Origin: Marinobacter sp. C7
Lineage (GTDB): Bacteria > Pseudomonadota > Gammaproteobacteria > Pseudomonadales > Oleiphilaceae
Reading direction: 5' to 3'
Assembly (NCBI RefSeq): GCF_022343555.1
Contig: NZ_JAKQZH010000003.1
Coordinates: 1 to 64,000 of the forward strand
DNA length: 64,000 nt
The translations under genes and the position numbers were made by a program. Within the stretch, counting starts at the first letter, position 1. Each line of letters starts with the position of its first letter. The notes below the pieces were generated by a model. That model had not been told where the DNA came from. It ran no database searches and saw nothing but the letters and a program-made list of their open reading frames with translations. This document shows, piece by piece, positions 17,299 to 31,238 of the stretch.

Positions 17299-19047
17299 GT
17301 GATCGATTTGTCCGGACAGGGAACACAGACAACATGGGGCCAACGCGTGGCTGCCGGGCTGAAAGCCTGGCGGTTCGGCACCGTGCTGGGTGTGTTTCTG
17401 CTGGTGGTGGCTGCCCTGGCGTGGCGCTTGGTGGATCTGCATGTAGTGGATAATGAGTTCCTGCGCAAGCAGGGGGATGTCCGCACTATCCGGGTCGAGA
17501 CTATCGACGCCCATCGTGGTGTGATCAGTGACCGCCACGGTGAGCCCCTGGCGGTCAGCACTCCGGTCCAGACCATCTGGGCCAATCCGTCCGAAGCCGA
17601 TCCGGATGAGCCACGGCTGACCAACCTGGCCCGCATGCTCGACATCAGCGAAGGTCGGCTGCGCGAGCGTCTCCGGGATTACGCCGGTCGGGAATTCATC
17701 TATCTGCGGCGCAAGGTTCAGCCCGCCCTTGCCCGGGAAGCCATGGCACTTGATATCAATGGCATCTACAGCCGCCAGGAGTACCGTCGTTACTATCCTG
17801 CTGGCGAGGTGACCGCCCATGTCGTCGGTTTTACCAACATTGACGAGCAGGGGCAGGAAGGAATTGAGCTTGCCTACAACGATTGGCTCTCAGGGGAGCC
17901 GGGGCGTAAGCGGGTACTCAAGGACAATCGTGGGCGGGTCATCAAGGATCTCACCCTGATCCGGGATGCCCAGCCGGGGCACCAGCTCGAGCTGAGCCTG
18001 GACCTGCGCCTGCAATACCTGGCCTACCGTGAGCTGAAGGCTGTAGTCACTGCCCATGAGGCTCGCGGGGGTACCCTGGTCATGCTGGACGTGGATACCG
18101 GTGAAATTCTGGCGATGGTCAATCAGGGGTCCTACAACCCCAATGATCGAAGCCAGCTGGCGGCGGAAAATCTGCGCAACAAGGCCATCACCGATCTGTT
18201 CGAGCCCGGTTCCACCATGAAGCCAATCACCGTGGCGGCGGCGCTGGAATCCGGCCTGTACTCAGCTGACGATACCGTTGACACCTCGCCCGGCTTTCGC
18301 CGCTTTGGGCGTTTTACCATCCGTGACCATCGCAATTACGGCGTGCTGGACCTGACGGGCATAATTGTGAAATCCAGTAACGTGGGCATAAGCAAGATTG
18401 CTTCGGAAATTGGTGGTGATGTGATTCGTGATCTCTACAGCCGTCTGGGGCTCGGCCAGCCGACCGGGGTCGGTTTCCCGGGTGAGGCGGTCGGTGTGTT
18501 GCCGGCCCCGCCCAAGTGGCGTCCCGTTGAAGAAGCCACGCTCTCTTATGGCTACGGCATGAGCGTGAATGCCCTGCAACTGGCTCAGGCATACATGGTT
18601 CTGGCCAATGGCGGCATCCGGTATCCATTGAGCCTGTTGAAAGCCGATGAGCCGCCGCGGGGTCAGCGAGTTCTGTCTGAGGGCGTCGCGCACGAGGTTC
18701 GGCAAATGCTGGGGCAGGTGGTTGAGAAGGGCACCGGTACCCGCGCCCAGCCCGGCTTTTATACTGCGGGCGGCAAGACAGGAACTGTTCACCTGGTTGG
18801 CGCTCAAGGCTATGAGGACAGCCAATACAAGGCGATTTTTGCCGGTATGGCACCGATTGACAATCCGAGAATCGTTACCGTTGTGGCCGTTGATGCGCCG
18901 CAGTCCGGAGAATATTACGGCGGTGAAGTAGCCGCCCCGGTATTCGCCCGTGTGATGAGTGACGCACTGCGACTGCTGAATGTGAAGCCTGAACTGGAAG
19001 TCAGCGGCTCGCCTGGCGAGTCCCGGACGACCGGGAAGCGAGGTTAG
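17299..19047 (+). CDS. ftsI: Septal peptidoglycan transpeptidase FtsI (PBP3)
   Basis: Class B penicillin-binding protein (582 aa from the GTG at 17299; a TTG at 17308 has the better ribosome site, AGGGTG). A short cytoplasmic part and one membrane helix (VLGVFLLVVAALAWRLVDL) precede the pedestal domain. The transpeptidase domain carries S305-T-M-K, S359-S-N and K493-T-G. It cross-links septal peptidoglycan as the partner of FtsW, which is encoded in the same cluster. Confidence 0.97.
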   Translation: MIDLSGQGTQTTWGQRVAAGLKAWRFGTVLGVFLLVVAALAWRLVDLHVVDNEFLRKQGDVRTIRVETIDAHRGVISDRHGEPLAVSTPVQTIWANPSEADPDEPRLTNLARMLDISEGRLRERLRDYAGREFIYLRRKVQPALAREAMALDINGIYSRQEYRRYYPAGEVTAHVVGFTNIDEQGQEGIELAYNDWLSGEPGRKRVLKDNRGRVIKDLTLIRDAQPGHQLELSLDLRLQYLAYRELKAVVTAHEARGGTLVMLDVDTGEILAMVNQGSYNPNDRSQLAAENLRNKAITDLFEPGSTMKPITVAAALESGLYSADDTVDTSPGFRRFGRFTIRDHRNYGVLDLTGIIVKSSNVGISKIASEIGGDVIRDLYSRLGLGQPTGVGFPGEAVGVLPAPPKWRPVEEATLSYGYGMSVNALQLAQAYMVLANGGIRYPLSLLKADEPPRGQRVLSEGVAHEVRQMLGQVVEKGTGTRAQPGFYTAGGKTGTVHLVGAQGYEDSQYKAIFAGMAPIDNPRIVTVVAVDAPQSGEYYGGEVAAPVFARVMSDALRLLNVKPELEVSGSPGESRTTGKRG

Positions 19048-19051
19048 ACCT

Positions 19052-20536
19052 ATGTGCATCGCATCTCTCAGCACCCTGTTGCATGGCATTGTTGAGGTGC
19101 CATCGGTATTCGATGTCACCATTCACGGACTGAAGACTGACAGCCGGGAGGTCAAATCCGGTGACGCCTTCATTGCTCTGGCCGGGGCGCAAACGCCGGC
19201 AGATTTTTACGTTGACAAGGCCATCGCGGCCGGGGCGACTGTGGTTTTGCTGGAGTCGGCTGCGGCGGGCGAATGTGCCGAACATCATGGCGCACTGATC
19301 GTTCCGGTGGTCGGGTTGCGGGAGCAGCTCGGTCGCCTGGCTGACCGGTTTTTCGAGCATCCGTCGCAACGATTACGGCTGGTCGGCGTCACGGGTACCA
19401 ATGGCAAGACCTCGGTCTCCCAATACATTGCGCGCCTGTTGAAAGATACCGGAACGCCTTGTGGCGTCATCGGTACCCTGGGCTATGGCATGCCGGATGC
19501 GCTTCAGCCGGCGACGCACACCACGCCGGACGTTGTGCAGGTCAACCGCGTGCTCTACCGGGTCCTTGCCCAGGGAGCGCGGGCTGCTGCCATGGAAGTC
19601 TCCTCACATGCGCTTGATCAGGGCCGGGTGGACAATCTCACCATGACCGGTGCCGTGTTCACCAACCTGACCCGGGATCACCTGGATTATCACGGGTCGA
19701 TGGAAGCCTACGGAGAAGCAAAGGCAAAGCTGTTTGAACGCGAGGAGCTGCACTTTGCCGTGATCAATTTTGACGATCCGTTCGGGCGTCAGCTGTATGG
19801 CCAGCTTGAGGGCAAGTGTGATCGGGTCCGGTATAGCCTGCACGAGGCCCAGACCGAACTCTGGCTGAAGGAGTTCAGTCCGACGGATGAGGGCTTTGAA
19901 GCGTCGATCGATGGGCAATGGGGCGGTTTTGACATCCGGGTTCCACTGATGGGCAGCTTTAACGCCAGCAATGTCCTGGCGGCAATGGCGACGGTACTGA
20001 CGCTCGGCGTCCCGGTAGACCGGGTTCGCGAGGCTGTTGCCCGCCTGATACCGCCACCGGGAAGGTTGGAGCGGTTCACTGGCTCCCGGGGTGTCCGAGT
20101 GGTGGTGGATTACGCCCATACGCCGGATGCCCTGGCCAATGCCTTGTCGGCCCTGCGCCCCCATGTGTCTGGACGGCTGATCTGTCTGTTTGGTTGTGGC
20201 GGTGACCGGGATTCCGGAAAGCGCCCGGAGATGGCGCGGGAAGCCGAGCAACTGGCGGATGTTGTGATTGTGACGGACGACAATCCCCGTAGCGAGAGTC
20301 CGAAAGCAATCGTTCAGGACATCATGGCCGGGTTTGTTCATCCCGATCGGGTGACCGTGATTCATGATCGGGCCGAGGCCATTCAGAGTGCGATTGCCGG
20401 GGCAACGCCAGACGATCTGGTGCTGGTTGCAGGCAAGGGCCACGAAGCCTATCAGGAAGTCGCAGGCCAGAAACTGCCCTTCAGCGATACCGAGCAGGTC
20501 AAGCATTGCCTGAACCTCAATGGAGGTGTGGCATGA
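19052..20536 (+). CDS. murE: UDP-MurNAc-L-Ala-D-Glu:meso-diaminopimelate ligase
   Basis: Mur ligase (494 aa) that adds the third stem-peptide residue. The ATP site is GTNGKT at 115-120. The D-N-P-R motif at 410-413 selects meso-diaminopimelate over lysine, so the cell wall is of the DAP type. The ATG at 19052 lies four bases after ftsI. Its TGA overlaps the murF ATG. Confidence 0.97.
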   Translation: MCIASLSTLLHGIVEVPSVFDVTIHGLKTDSREVKSGDAFIALAGAQTPADFYVDKAIAAGATVVLLESAAAGECAEHHGALIVPVVGLREQLGRLADRFFEHPSQRLRLVGVTGTNGKTSVSQYIARLLKDTGTPCGVIGTLGYGMPDALQPATHTTPDVVQVNRVLYRVLAQGARAAAMEVSSHALDQGRVDNLTMTGAVFTNLTRDHLDYHGSMEAYGEAKAKLFEREELHFAVINFDDPFGRQLYGQLEGKCDRVRYSLHEAQTELWLKEFSPTDEGFEASIDGQWGGFDIRVPLMGSFNASNVLAAMATVLTLGVPVDRVREAVARLIPPPGRLERFTGSRGVRVVVDYAHTPDALANALSALRPHVSGRLICLFGCGGDRDSGKRPEMAREAEQLADVVIVTDDNPRSESPKAIVQDIMAGFVHPDRVTVIHDRAEAIQSAIAGATPDDLVLVAGKGHEAYQEVAGQKLPFSDTEQVKHCLNLNGGVA

Positions 20537-21909
20537 TGCGCGCCTTTTCGCTGGCCGAGGCCCGGGACTGGACCGGAGCCGGGTGCGCCGGGCAGGCTCT
20601 GGAGTCTGTCCGGTTCAGCGGGGTCTCTACCGACACGCGAACGCTGGCGAAAGGCGATCTGTTTGTCGCCCTGCGCGGCGAGAATTTTGACGGTCACCGT
20701 TTCCTGGCTGTGGCGCAGGAGGCCGGTGCGGTGGCCGTTGTGGTGGACACCGAGGATGGCAGTATCTCCATCCCGCAACTGGTCGTGAAAGACACGGTGC
20801 AGGCATTGGCTCGTCTCGCCGAGGGCAACCGGAAGGAGAGCCCGGTGCAGCTGGTTGCGGTCACCGGCAGCAGTGGCAAGACCACGGTTCGGGAAATGAC
20901 TGCCGCGGTGCTTTCACGCATGGGGCCAACTCTGGCCACCGAGGGGAATCTGAACAATCACATAGGTGTGCCGCTTACCTTGTTCCGTCTGGCCCCGGAA
21001 CATCGCTTTGCGGCGATTGAGCTGGGCGCCAGTGGTCTGGGTGAGATCGCCCATACGGTGGCGGTAGCCCGGCCCCGGGTGGTGATCCTGACCAACGCCG
21101 GTCAGGCCCATCTGGAAGGTTTCGGGAGTTACGAGAATATCGTCCGGGCCAAGGGTGAAATTATTGATGGGGTCGCCGAGGGTGGCCTGGTGGTTCTGAA
21201 CCGCGACGATCCTGCCTTCGATCAATGGCTGGCGCGGGCCGGTGAACGCCGGGTTGTCAGTGTAAGCCGCCTGGGTCACCCGGGTGCGGATTACCAGATC
21301 AAGAAGGCCTCAGTGGCCGGCGCAGGGCAGCGGCTAACGGTGACTGGCCCCGACGGCTGGTCCTGCACGCTGAGCCTTTCTTTTCCGGGGGAGCATAACC
21401 GGAGCAATGCGCTGATGGCGATTGCAGCAACCCGGGAGTTGGGCGCCACCGATCAGCAGCTGGAGGAGGGCCTCGCCGGGCTCAGTTCAGTCAAGGGACG
21501 CCTGCAGGTACTTCAGCTGGATCGGGGGTTGACCCTGATTGACGACAGTTACAACGCCAATCCGGCGTCTATGAAAGCCGCAGTGGCTGTACTCGCCGAA
21601 CGGGCCGGGCAGCGGCTGGCGGTCTTTGGCGCCATGGCCGAGCTGGGGCCGGCGGCCCGTGCCCTGCATGCCGAGGTGGGTGCCGCCGCAAAGGAAAGGG
21701 GTATCGAGCGCCTGTTGGTAGTCGGGCCCGGTTGTGAGGGTTATGTAGATGGATTCGGCCCGGAAACCGAACAGTTTCCGAGCCACGAGGAGGCAGTAAA
21801 CGCCATCGTCAGTAACCTGGATTCTGACACCACCGTTCTGGTGAAGGGTTCTCGCAGTTCCGCCATGGATCGCGTGGTGGAGGGAATTAAAAAGAAGGTG
21901 AATAACTAA
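20533..21909 (+). CDS. murF: UDP-MurNAc-tripeptide:D-Ala-D-Ala ligase
   Basis: Adds the D-Ala-D-Ala dipeptide to complete the UDP-MurNAc-pentapeptide. It has 458 residues, with the ATP loop GSSGKTT at 112-118, the Mur central-domain signature [13 protein letters not shown] and the C-terminal domain starting near [17 protein letters not shown] 20533 overlaps the murE stop (ATGA) and follows GGAGG at 20522-20526. Its stop overlaps mraY by one base. Confidence 0.97.
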   Translation: MMRAFSLAEARDWTGAGCAGQALESVRFSGVSTDTRTLAKGDLFVALRGENFDGHRFLAVAQEAGAVAVVVDTEDGSISIPQLVVKDTVQALARLAEGNRKESPVQLVAVTGSSGKTTVREMTAAVLSRMGPTLATEGNLNNHIGVPLTLFRLAPEHRFAAIELGASGLGEIAHTVAVARPRVVILTNAGQAHLEGFGSYENIVRAKGEIIDGVAEGGLVVLNRDDPAFDQWLARAGERRVVSVSRLGHPGADYQIKKASVAGAGQRLTVTGPDGWSCTLSLSFPGEHNRSNALMAIAATRELGATDQQLEEGLAGLSSVKGRLQVLQLDRGLTLIDDSYNANPASMKAAVAVLAERAGQRLAVFGAMAELGPAARALHAEVGAAAKERGIERLLVVGPGCEGYVDGFGPETEQFPSHEEAVNAIVSNLDSDTTVLVKGSRSSAMDRVVEGIKKKVNN

Positions 21910-22994
21910 TGCTGCTCTGGCTGACAGAGGTTCTATCACAATATTTTTCCGAACTGACGGTGTTTCAGTACCTGACGCTGCGCGCGATTCTGGGGATTCT
22001 GACTGCACTGCTGATCTCCCTGATTATCGGTCCGATGATGATCCGCAAACTCAGCCAGTACCAGATCGGTCAGGCGGTGCGGGATGACGGCCCCCAGACT
22101 CACCTCAGCAAGGCCGGCACTCCGACTATGGGCGGTGCGCTCATACTGGTGGCAATTGCCATCAGTACCTTGCTGTGGGCGGACCTGACCAACCGTTACG
22201 TGTGGATCACGCTGCTGGTTACCATGCTGTTTGGTGCCATCGGCTGGGTGGATGACTATCGCAAGGTGGTGGAGCGTAATCCGCGGGGACTGCCGGCGAA
22301 ATGGAAATACTTCTGGCAGTCGGTGATCGGTGCCGGTGCGGCGATATTCCTGTATTTCAGCTCTGCGCTGCCCCAGGAAACCTCGTTGTACCTGCCGTTC
22401 GTGAAGAACGTATCGCTGACCCTCGGGCCGGTGTTGTTCATTCTGCTCAGCTATTTCGTGATCGTGGGCAGCAGTAACGCGGTGAACCTGACCGACGGCC
22501 TCGATGGCCTGGCCATCATGCCGACGGTCATGGTAGCCGGTGCCCTGGCGGTTTTCGCCTATGTCTCAGGGCATGCGCAGTTTGCCAATTACCTGCTGAT
22601 CCCCCATCTGCCGGGCACCGGCGAACTGATCATCTTCTGCGGTTCCCTGGTGGGGGCCGGTCTGGGATTCCTGTGGTTCAACACCTATCCGGCGCAGGTT
22701 TTCATGGGCGACGTGGGGGCACTGGCCCTGGGCGCTGCCCTCGGCGTGGTGGCGGTCATCGTGCGCCAGGAAATCGTGCTGTTCATTATGGGCGGAGTCT
22801 TCGTGATGGAGACAGTTTCGGTGATTCTGCAGGTAGCCTCGTTCCGCCTGACAGGGCGCCGGATCTTCCGGATGGCGCCGCTGCATCATCATTTTGAACT
22901 GAAAGGCTGGCCGGAACCCCGCGTAATCGTGCGGTTCTGGGTGGTTACTGTGGTACTGGTCCTGATTGGCCTGGCCAGTCTGAAGATACGATAA
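21909..22994 (+). CDS. mraY: Phospho-MurNAc-pentapeptide transferase MraY
   Basis: A polytopic membrane enzyme (361 aa, about ten helices) that transfers phospho-MurNAc-pentapeptide to undecaprenyl phosphate, making lipid I. Diagnostic segments are [61 protein letters not shown] and the [15 protein letters not shown] loop. It overlaps murF by one base. Confidence 0.97.
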   Translation: MLLWLTEVLSQYFSELTVFQYLTLRAILGILTALLISLIIGPMMIRKLSQYQIGQAVRDDGPQTHLSKAGTPTMGGALILVAIAISTLLWADLTNRYVWITLLVTMLFGAIGWVDDYRKVVERNPRGLPAKWKYFWQSVIGAGAAIFLYFSSALPQETSLYLPFVKNVSLTLGPVLFILLSYFVIVGSSNAVNLTDGLDGLAIMPTVMVAGALAVFAYVSGHAQFANYLLIPHLPGTGELIIFCGSLVGAGLGFLWFNTYPAQVFMGDVGALALGAALGVVAVIVRQEIVLFIMGGVFVMETVSVILQVASFRLTGRRIFRMAPLHHHFELKGWPEPRVIVRFWVVTVVLVLIGLASLKIR

Positions 22995-23010
22995 GGGTAT
23001 TGCTACGGCT

Positions 23011-24351
23011 ATGAGTGTCATTGTTTCGGATCGTCGCACATTGGTGGTAGGGCTCGGCAAGACCGGGCTTTCCTGCGTGCGTTATCTGTCCGAACAGGGC
23101 CGGGAGGTCGCAGTGGCGGATAGCCGCATGGTGCCGCCCGGTCTGGACGAATTGCGCTCGAACTGGCCCGAGGTTCCGGTTCACCTTGGAGGCTTCGATG
23201 CCGGATTGTTCGCCGGATTCAATGAGTTGGTGGTCAGTCCGGGTATCAGTATCGCGGAACCGGCCATAGCCGCTGCGGCCGAGCAGGGAGCCCGGATCCG
23301 GGGCGACATTGACCTGTTTGCGGAGGCTGCCGATGCGCCGATCATCGCCATTACAGGATCGAACGGCAAAACCACCGTCACTACCCTGGTGGCCGAGATG
23401 GCCCGGGCTGCCGGCCGCAAGGTGGAGGTCGGAGGCAATATCGGGACTCCGGCCCTGGATCTGCTGGGACGTGGCGCCGATCTCTATGTGCTGGAGCTGT
23501 CCAGTTTCCAGTTGGAGACCACGGACGAGCTGAATGCCCTGGCTGCGACGGTGCTGAATGTCAGCGATGACCACATGGATCGTTATCCGAACAAGATGGC
23601 CTATTTCCAGGCCAAACAGCGGATTTTCCGGGGCGCGAAGAACGCCATCGTCAACCTGGACGATGCCCTGAGCACGCCGATGGCCCGCGATACGCTGCGG
23701 TTCCTGTGTTTCGGCTTTCATCGGGTAAATCCGGATACCTTCAGCACCAGGGATGACGATCAGGGCACCTGGATCACGTTCGGATTCGACAACCTGATTT
23801 TGACCAGTGAACTCCGGCTTCTCGGCCGTCACAACGTCAGCAATGTCATGGCGGCGCTGGCACTTGGACACGCCGCGGGCTTCCCGATGGATGTGATGCT
23901 CGAGGTGGCCCGGGAGTTTCGCGGCCTGCCGCACCGCTGCGAATTCGTCCGCACCCTGGAGGGCGTCGATTACATCAACGACTCCAAGGGCACCAACGTG
24001 GGCGCTACCGTGGCAGCTATCGAAAGCCTCGCCCCGGAGCAAGGAAAAGTGGTGCTGATCGCCGGTGGGGATGGCAAGGGCGCCGATTTTTCGCCCCTTG
24101 AGGCGCCCGCTACCCTGTATTGCCGGGCGGTCGTGCTGATCGGCACCGATGCGGACCGGATTGCCGAGGCCGTTGGCAGCGGAATTCAGACCGTTCGTGC
24201 CGGCTCGCTGGCCGAAGCCGTCGCGGTTGCCCGGGAAGCTGCCTTGCCGGGGGACCGGGTGCTGCTGTCACCCGCATGCGCCAGCTTTGACATGTTCCGC
24301 GATTATCAGGATCGCGGCGACCAGTTTCGCGATCTGGTGGAGGCCCTGTGA
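23011..24351 (+). CDS. murD: UDP-MurNAc-L-Ala:D-glutamate ligase
   Basis: Adds D-Glu, the second stem-peptide residue. It has 446 residues with the N-terminal UDP-binding domain (LVVGLGKTGLSCVRYLSEQG), the ATP loop GSNGKTT at 116-122 and the family segment NDSKGTNVGATVAA. It lies 16 bases after mraY. The stop overlaps the ftsW start region. Confidence 0.97.
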   Translation: MSVIVSDRRTLVVGLGKTGLSCVRYLSEQGREVAVADSRMVPPGLDELRSNWPEVPVHLGGFDAGLFAGFNELVVSPGISIAEPAIAAAAEQGARIRGDIDLFAEAADAPIIAITGSNGKTTVTTLVAEMARAAGRKVEVGGNIGTPALDLLGRGADLYVLELSSFQLETTDELNALAATVLNVSDDHMDRYPNKMAYFQAKQRIFRGAKNAIVNLDDALSTPMARDTLRFLCFGFHRVNPDTFSTRDDDQGTWITFGFDNLILTSELRLLGRHNVSNVMAALALGHAAGFPMDVMLEVAREFRGLPHRCEFVRTLEGVDYINDSKGTNVGATVAAIESLAPEQGKVVLIAGGDGKGADFSPLEAPATLYCRAVVLIGTDADRIAEAVGSGIQTVRAGSLAEAVAVAREAALPGDRVLLSPACASFDMFRDYQDRGDQFRDLVEAL

Positions 24352-25550
24352 TGTCAGCCGGAATCAGCCTCCCGAACCGTAGCCACTGGCTGGCCGAGAT
24401 CCAGCCTCTGCCGGTGCTGGTGCTTTGTGCGGCGTCGTTGATGGTAATCGGCGTGGTGATGATCTCCTCTGCGTCCATGGACATGGCAGCGGAAACCGCA
24501 GGCAGCAGTTACCACTATGTGATTCGCCAGTTGCTGTTCGCAGCCATGGGGTGTGTTCTGGCATTGGTGTCGGTCAACGTGCCGGTAGCCTGGTGGGAAC
24601 GCAGTGGCTGGTTGCTGCTGGGGATCGGACTGTTGGTGCTGGTCCTGGTACTGACCCCTCTGGGACGCACTGTTAACGGTTCCACCCGCTGGATCCCCTT
24701 CGGACTGTTTAACGTGCAGGTGTCCGAGGTGGCAAAGCTGTGTCTGATTGCCTATCTCGCCGGTTATGTGGTGCGCCGCCGGGATGAACTGCTCAACACC
24801 TGGCCCGGGTTTCTGAAACCACTGGTGGTGTTGGGGGTAGCGTCGGTGCTGCTGGTTATCCAGCCGGATTTCGGCGCCACGGTGGTCCTGGTTTCCGCTG
24901 CGGCGGGCATGATCTTTCTCAGTGGCGTCCGGTTGACCCGGTTCCTGCCGCTGATCGTGATACTTGTGGCGCTGGGCACCGTGCTGGTACTCACCCAGCC
25001 CTACAGGCTCAAGCGGGTAGTGAGTTATCTGGACCCATGGAAAGACCAGTTTGATACCGGCTACCAGCTGACCCAGTCGCTGATTGCCTTTGGTCGAGGC
25101 GAGTGGGCGGGCGTTGGCCTTGGCAACTCGATCCAGAAGCTGTTCTACCTGCCGGAGGCCCATACCGACTTCATTTTCGCCATCATTGCGGAAGAATTCG
25201 GGTTGATGGGGTCATTGCTGGTACTGGCACTGTTCACGGTCCTGGTTGTTTCCGGCTTCGTGATCGCCCGGCGGGCCGAGAAAGCCGGAATGCCGTTCGG
25301 TGCCTGTTTTGCCTATGGCCTGACCCTTCTGATCGGGCTTCAGGCGGGAATAAACATGGCAGTCAGCACGGGGCTGCTGCCCACCAAGGGGCTGACCCTG
25401 CCGCTGGTGAGTTATGGTGGCTCAAGCCTGATGATTACCTGTGTCAGCCTCGGCGTGCTTGCGCGGATTGAAATGGAACGGCTGGATAAGGTACGCGTGG
25501 CCGGTGAGAAGAACCGATCAAAGAACCGGGGAGGGGCGGTTTATGACTGA
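24351..25550 (+). CDS. ftsW: Septal glycosyltransferase FtsW (SEDS family)
   Basis: SEDS-family peptidoglycan polymerase (399 aa, ten predicted membrane helices) that works with FtsI at the septum. Typical segments are GRTVNGSTRWIPFGLFNVQVSE, YQLTQSLIAFGRGEW and LPLVSYGGSSLMITC. ATG 24351 overlaps the murD TGA by one base; a GTG at 24348 is an alternative. It overlaps murG by eight bases. Confidence 0.96.
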   Translation: MSAGISLPNRSHWLAEIQPLPVLVLCAASLMVIGVVMISSASMDMAAETAGSSYHYVIRQLLFAAMGCVLALVSVNVPVAWWERSGWLLLGIGLLVLVLVLTPLGRTVNGSTRWIPFGLFNVQVSEVAKLCLIAYLAGYVVRRRDELLNTWPGFLKPLVVLGVASVLLVIQPDFGATVVLVSAAAGMIFLSGVRLTRFLPLIVILVALGTVLVLTQPYRLKRVVSYLDPWKDQFDTGYQLTQSLIAFGRGEWAGVGLGNSIQKLFYLPEAHTDFIFAIIAEEFGLMGSLLVLALFTVLVVSGFVIARRAEKAGMPFGACFAYGLTLLIGLQAGINMAVSTGLLPTKGLTLPLVSYGGSSLMITCVSLGVLARIEMERLDKVRVAGEKNRSKNRGGAVYD

Positions 25551-26620
25551 ATCCCGTCGTTTCCTGATGATGGCTGGCGGTACCGGGGGGCATGTTTTCC
25601 CGGCGCTGGCCACGGCCCGGGCCCTTGAGGCCGAGGGTCATGAAGTGTACTGGCTGGGTGCCAGCGGTGGTATGGAGCAGAGACTGGTCGGCGACACCGA
25701 TATTCCTCTGTCACTGATCCACATTTCCGGTCTCCGGGGCAAGGGGAAACTGGCCCTGTTGTTGGCGCCTTTCCGCCTGATGCGGGCCCTGGGGGAGGCG
25801 TTCACCGTTATGCGGCGGGTTCGTCCGGACTGTGTCGTCGGCATGGGTGGGTTTGTAACCGGGCCGGGCGGAGTCGCCGCCTGGCTGACCCGCACCCCCC
25901 TGGTGATTCACGAGCAGAACGCGATTGCCGGGATGACCAACCGGATTCTGGTGCGCTTCGCCAAGACCGTGCTCGAGGCGTTTCCCGGCAGTTTCGGGGC
26001 TGGCGTGGTGACCCGGTGCACCGGCAACCCTGTGCGTCAGGATCTGGCCAGCCTCACTGAACCGGAAAACAGAATGGCCGGTCGCACTGGCCAGCTGAAG
26101 GTGCTGGTGGTTGGTGGCAGCCTGGGAGCCCGGGTATTTAACCAGCAGTTGCCGGAAGCACTGGCCCTCATTCCCGAGGCTGATCGGCCGCAGGTACGCC
26201 ATCAGTGTGGGGAAAAAAATCTGGACGAGGCGAGAGCCGCTTACGAGGCGCAGGGCGTGTCGGCCAGTATCGAACCGTTTATCAGGGATATGGCCGAAGC
26301 CTACAGCTGGGCGGATGTCGTTATCTGTCGCTCGGGCGCACTGACGGTGTCCGAGCTTTGTGCGGCGGGAATCGGAGCGATCCTGGTGCCGTTCCCCCAT
26401 GCCGTGGATGACCATCAGACGGCCAATGCCCGTCAGATGGTGGATGCAAAGGCGGCGGTGCTGATTCCGCAGCCAAAGCTGACTCCGTCAGTCCTGGCTG
26501 AAACCCTGCAAGACCTGGCAAAGGACCGGACCAGGGTCATGAATATGGCGAAGGCTGCAAGAACGCTGGCCCGCCCGGATGCAACGGAGAGAGTCGTGAA
26601 TTACTGTCTGGAGGCCGCCA

Positions 26621-26628
<8 letters not shown>
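25543..26628 (+). CDS. murG: UDP-GlcNAc:lipid I N-acetylglucosaminyltransferase MurG
   Basis: Peripheral membrane GT-B glycosyltransferase (361 aa) that makes lipid II. GGTGGH is at residues 12-17, followed by the acceptor-side segments [16 protein letters not shown] and [12 protein letters not shown] and the UDP-GlcNAc pocket [18 protein letters not shown] 25543 lies inside the ftsW end and follows GGAGGGG at 25529-25535. It overlaps murC by eight bases. Confidence 0.97.
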
Positions 26629-29871
<3,243 letters not shown>

Positions 29872-29906
29872 CAATTTAACGACAGACCAACGGTTTGGTG
29901 GAATAC

Positions 29907-31142
29907 ATGTCATCGGTTGAAACGGAAAACATGATTGTTGGCCTCGATATCGGAACCTCGAAGGTGGTTGCGATCGTCGGCAAGCGCAAAATGGACGGCA
30001 CCATCGAGGTGGTGGGCATTGGCTCCCATCCGTCACGGGGCCTCAAGCGCGGTGTGGTGGTCAATATCGAGACCACCGTGCAGGCAATCCAGCGCGCCGT
30101 TGAGGAGGCGGAGCTCATGGCCGGCTGCCGGATCCACTCGGTCTATGCGGGTATTGCCGGCAGCCACATCAAGAGCCTGAACTCCCATGGCATCGTGGCC
30201 ATCCGTGACCGGGAAGTGACCCAGGCCGATATCGACCGGGTCATCGACGCTGCGCAGGCGGTGGCCATTCCGGCAGACCAGAAGATCCTGCACATCCTTC
30301 CCCAGGAGTTCGTGATCGACAGCCAGGAGGGCATCAAGGAGCCGATGGGCATGTCCGGCGTTCGCCTGGAAGCCAAGGTGCATCTGGTTACCTGTGCGGT
30401 GAATGCTGCCCAGAACATTGAAAAGTGCGTGAAACGCTGCGGCCTGGAAGTGGATGACATCATCCTGGAACAGCTGGCGTCCAGTCACGCCATCCTGACC
30501 GAAGACGAGAAGGAACTGGGAGTCTGTGTTGTGGATATCGGTGGCGGGACCACTGATATTGCGGTGTTTACCGGCGGGGCCATCCGGCATACGGCGGTCA
30601 TTCCCATTGCCGGAGACCAGGTCACCAATGACATCGCCATGGCGTTGCGGACTCCGACCCAAAACGCCGAAGAGATCAAGATCAAGTACGCCTGCGCGCT
30701 GACCCAGCTCGCAGGCGCCGATGAAACCATCAAGGTGCCGAGCGTCGGCGACCGCGCTCCGCGGGATCTCTCGCGGCAGGCGCTGGCAGAGGTGGTCGAA
30801 CCTCGATATGAGGAGCTGTTCACCCTGGTGCAATCGGAATTGCGCCGGTCCGGGTTCGAGGACCTGATCCCGGCGGGCATCGTGATTACCGGCGGTTCCT
30901 CCACCATGGAAGGTGTGGTGGAGCTGGCCGAGGAGATCTTCCACATGCCGGTACGCCTGGCTTCTCCGCAGGCGGTATCCGGTATGACGGAAGTGGTCAA
31001 CAACCCCATCTACGCCACGGGCGTGGGGTTGCTGATCCATGGCTTCCGCCAGATGGATCTTGGGCGGGCGCCCGTGCTCAAGGGGGAAGAGGCCCCCTCG
31101 CTGTTTGAGCGCATGAAAGCCTGGTTTACCGGTCATTTCTGA
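29907..31142 (+). CDS. ftsA: Cell division protein FtsA
   Basis: Actin-like ATPase (411 aa) that tethers FtsZ to the membrane. The phosphate-1 loop is GLDIGTSKVVAIVG and the phosphate-2 loop is VVDIGGGTTDIAVF. A C-terminal amphipathic membrane-targeting helix is seen in LFERMKAWFTGHF. ATG 29907 is chosen with GGTGGA just upstream; the frame is open to a TTG at 29895. Confidence 0.96.
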   Translation: MSSVETENMIVGLDIGTSKVVAIVGKRKMDGTIEVVGIGSHPSRGLKRGVVVNIETTVQAIQRAVEEAELMAGCRIHSVYAGIAGSHIKSLNSHGIVAIRDREVTQADIDRVIDAAQAVAIPADQKILHILPQEFVIDSQEGIKEPMGMSGVRLEAKVHLVTCAVNAAQNIEKCVKRCGLEVDDIILEQLASSHAILTEDEKELGVCVVDIGGGTTDIAVFTGGAIRHTAVIPIAGDQVTNDIAMALRTPTQNAEEIKIKYACALTQLAGADETIKVPSVGDRAPRDLSRQALAEVVEPRYEELFTLVQSELRRSGFEDLIPAGIVITGGSSTMEGVVELAEEIFHMPVRLASPQAVSGMTEVVNNPIYATGVGLLIHGFRQMDLGRAPVLKGEEAPSLFERMKAWFTGHF

Positions 31143-31238
31143 CGGGCCAGGACGAGCAGTACACGAAGGTATCTCGAAAACACAAATCTCGAAAAAACAG
31201 CCTGGATAGGCTGTCTACAGCACGAAGGAGTAGGGGAA
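31143..31238 (+). other. ftsA-ftsZ spacer with direct repeat and hairpin
   Basis: ATCTCGAAAA occurs at 31171-31180 and again at 31186-31195 (15-base period). A 6-bp hairpin, ACAGCC/GGCTGT at 31197-31202 and 31209-31214, follows, then the ribosome site GAAGGAGTAGGGG before ftsZ. No protein gene is present. The structure may adjust ftsZ translation or mRNA processing, but this is inference. Confidence 0.45.
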
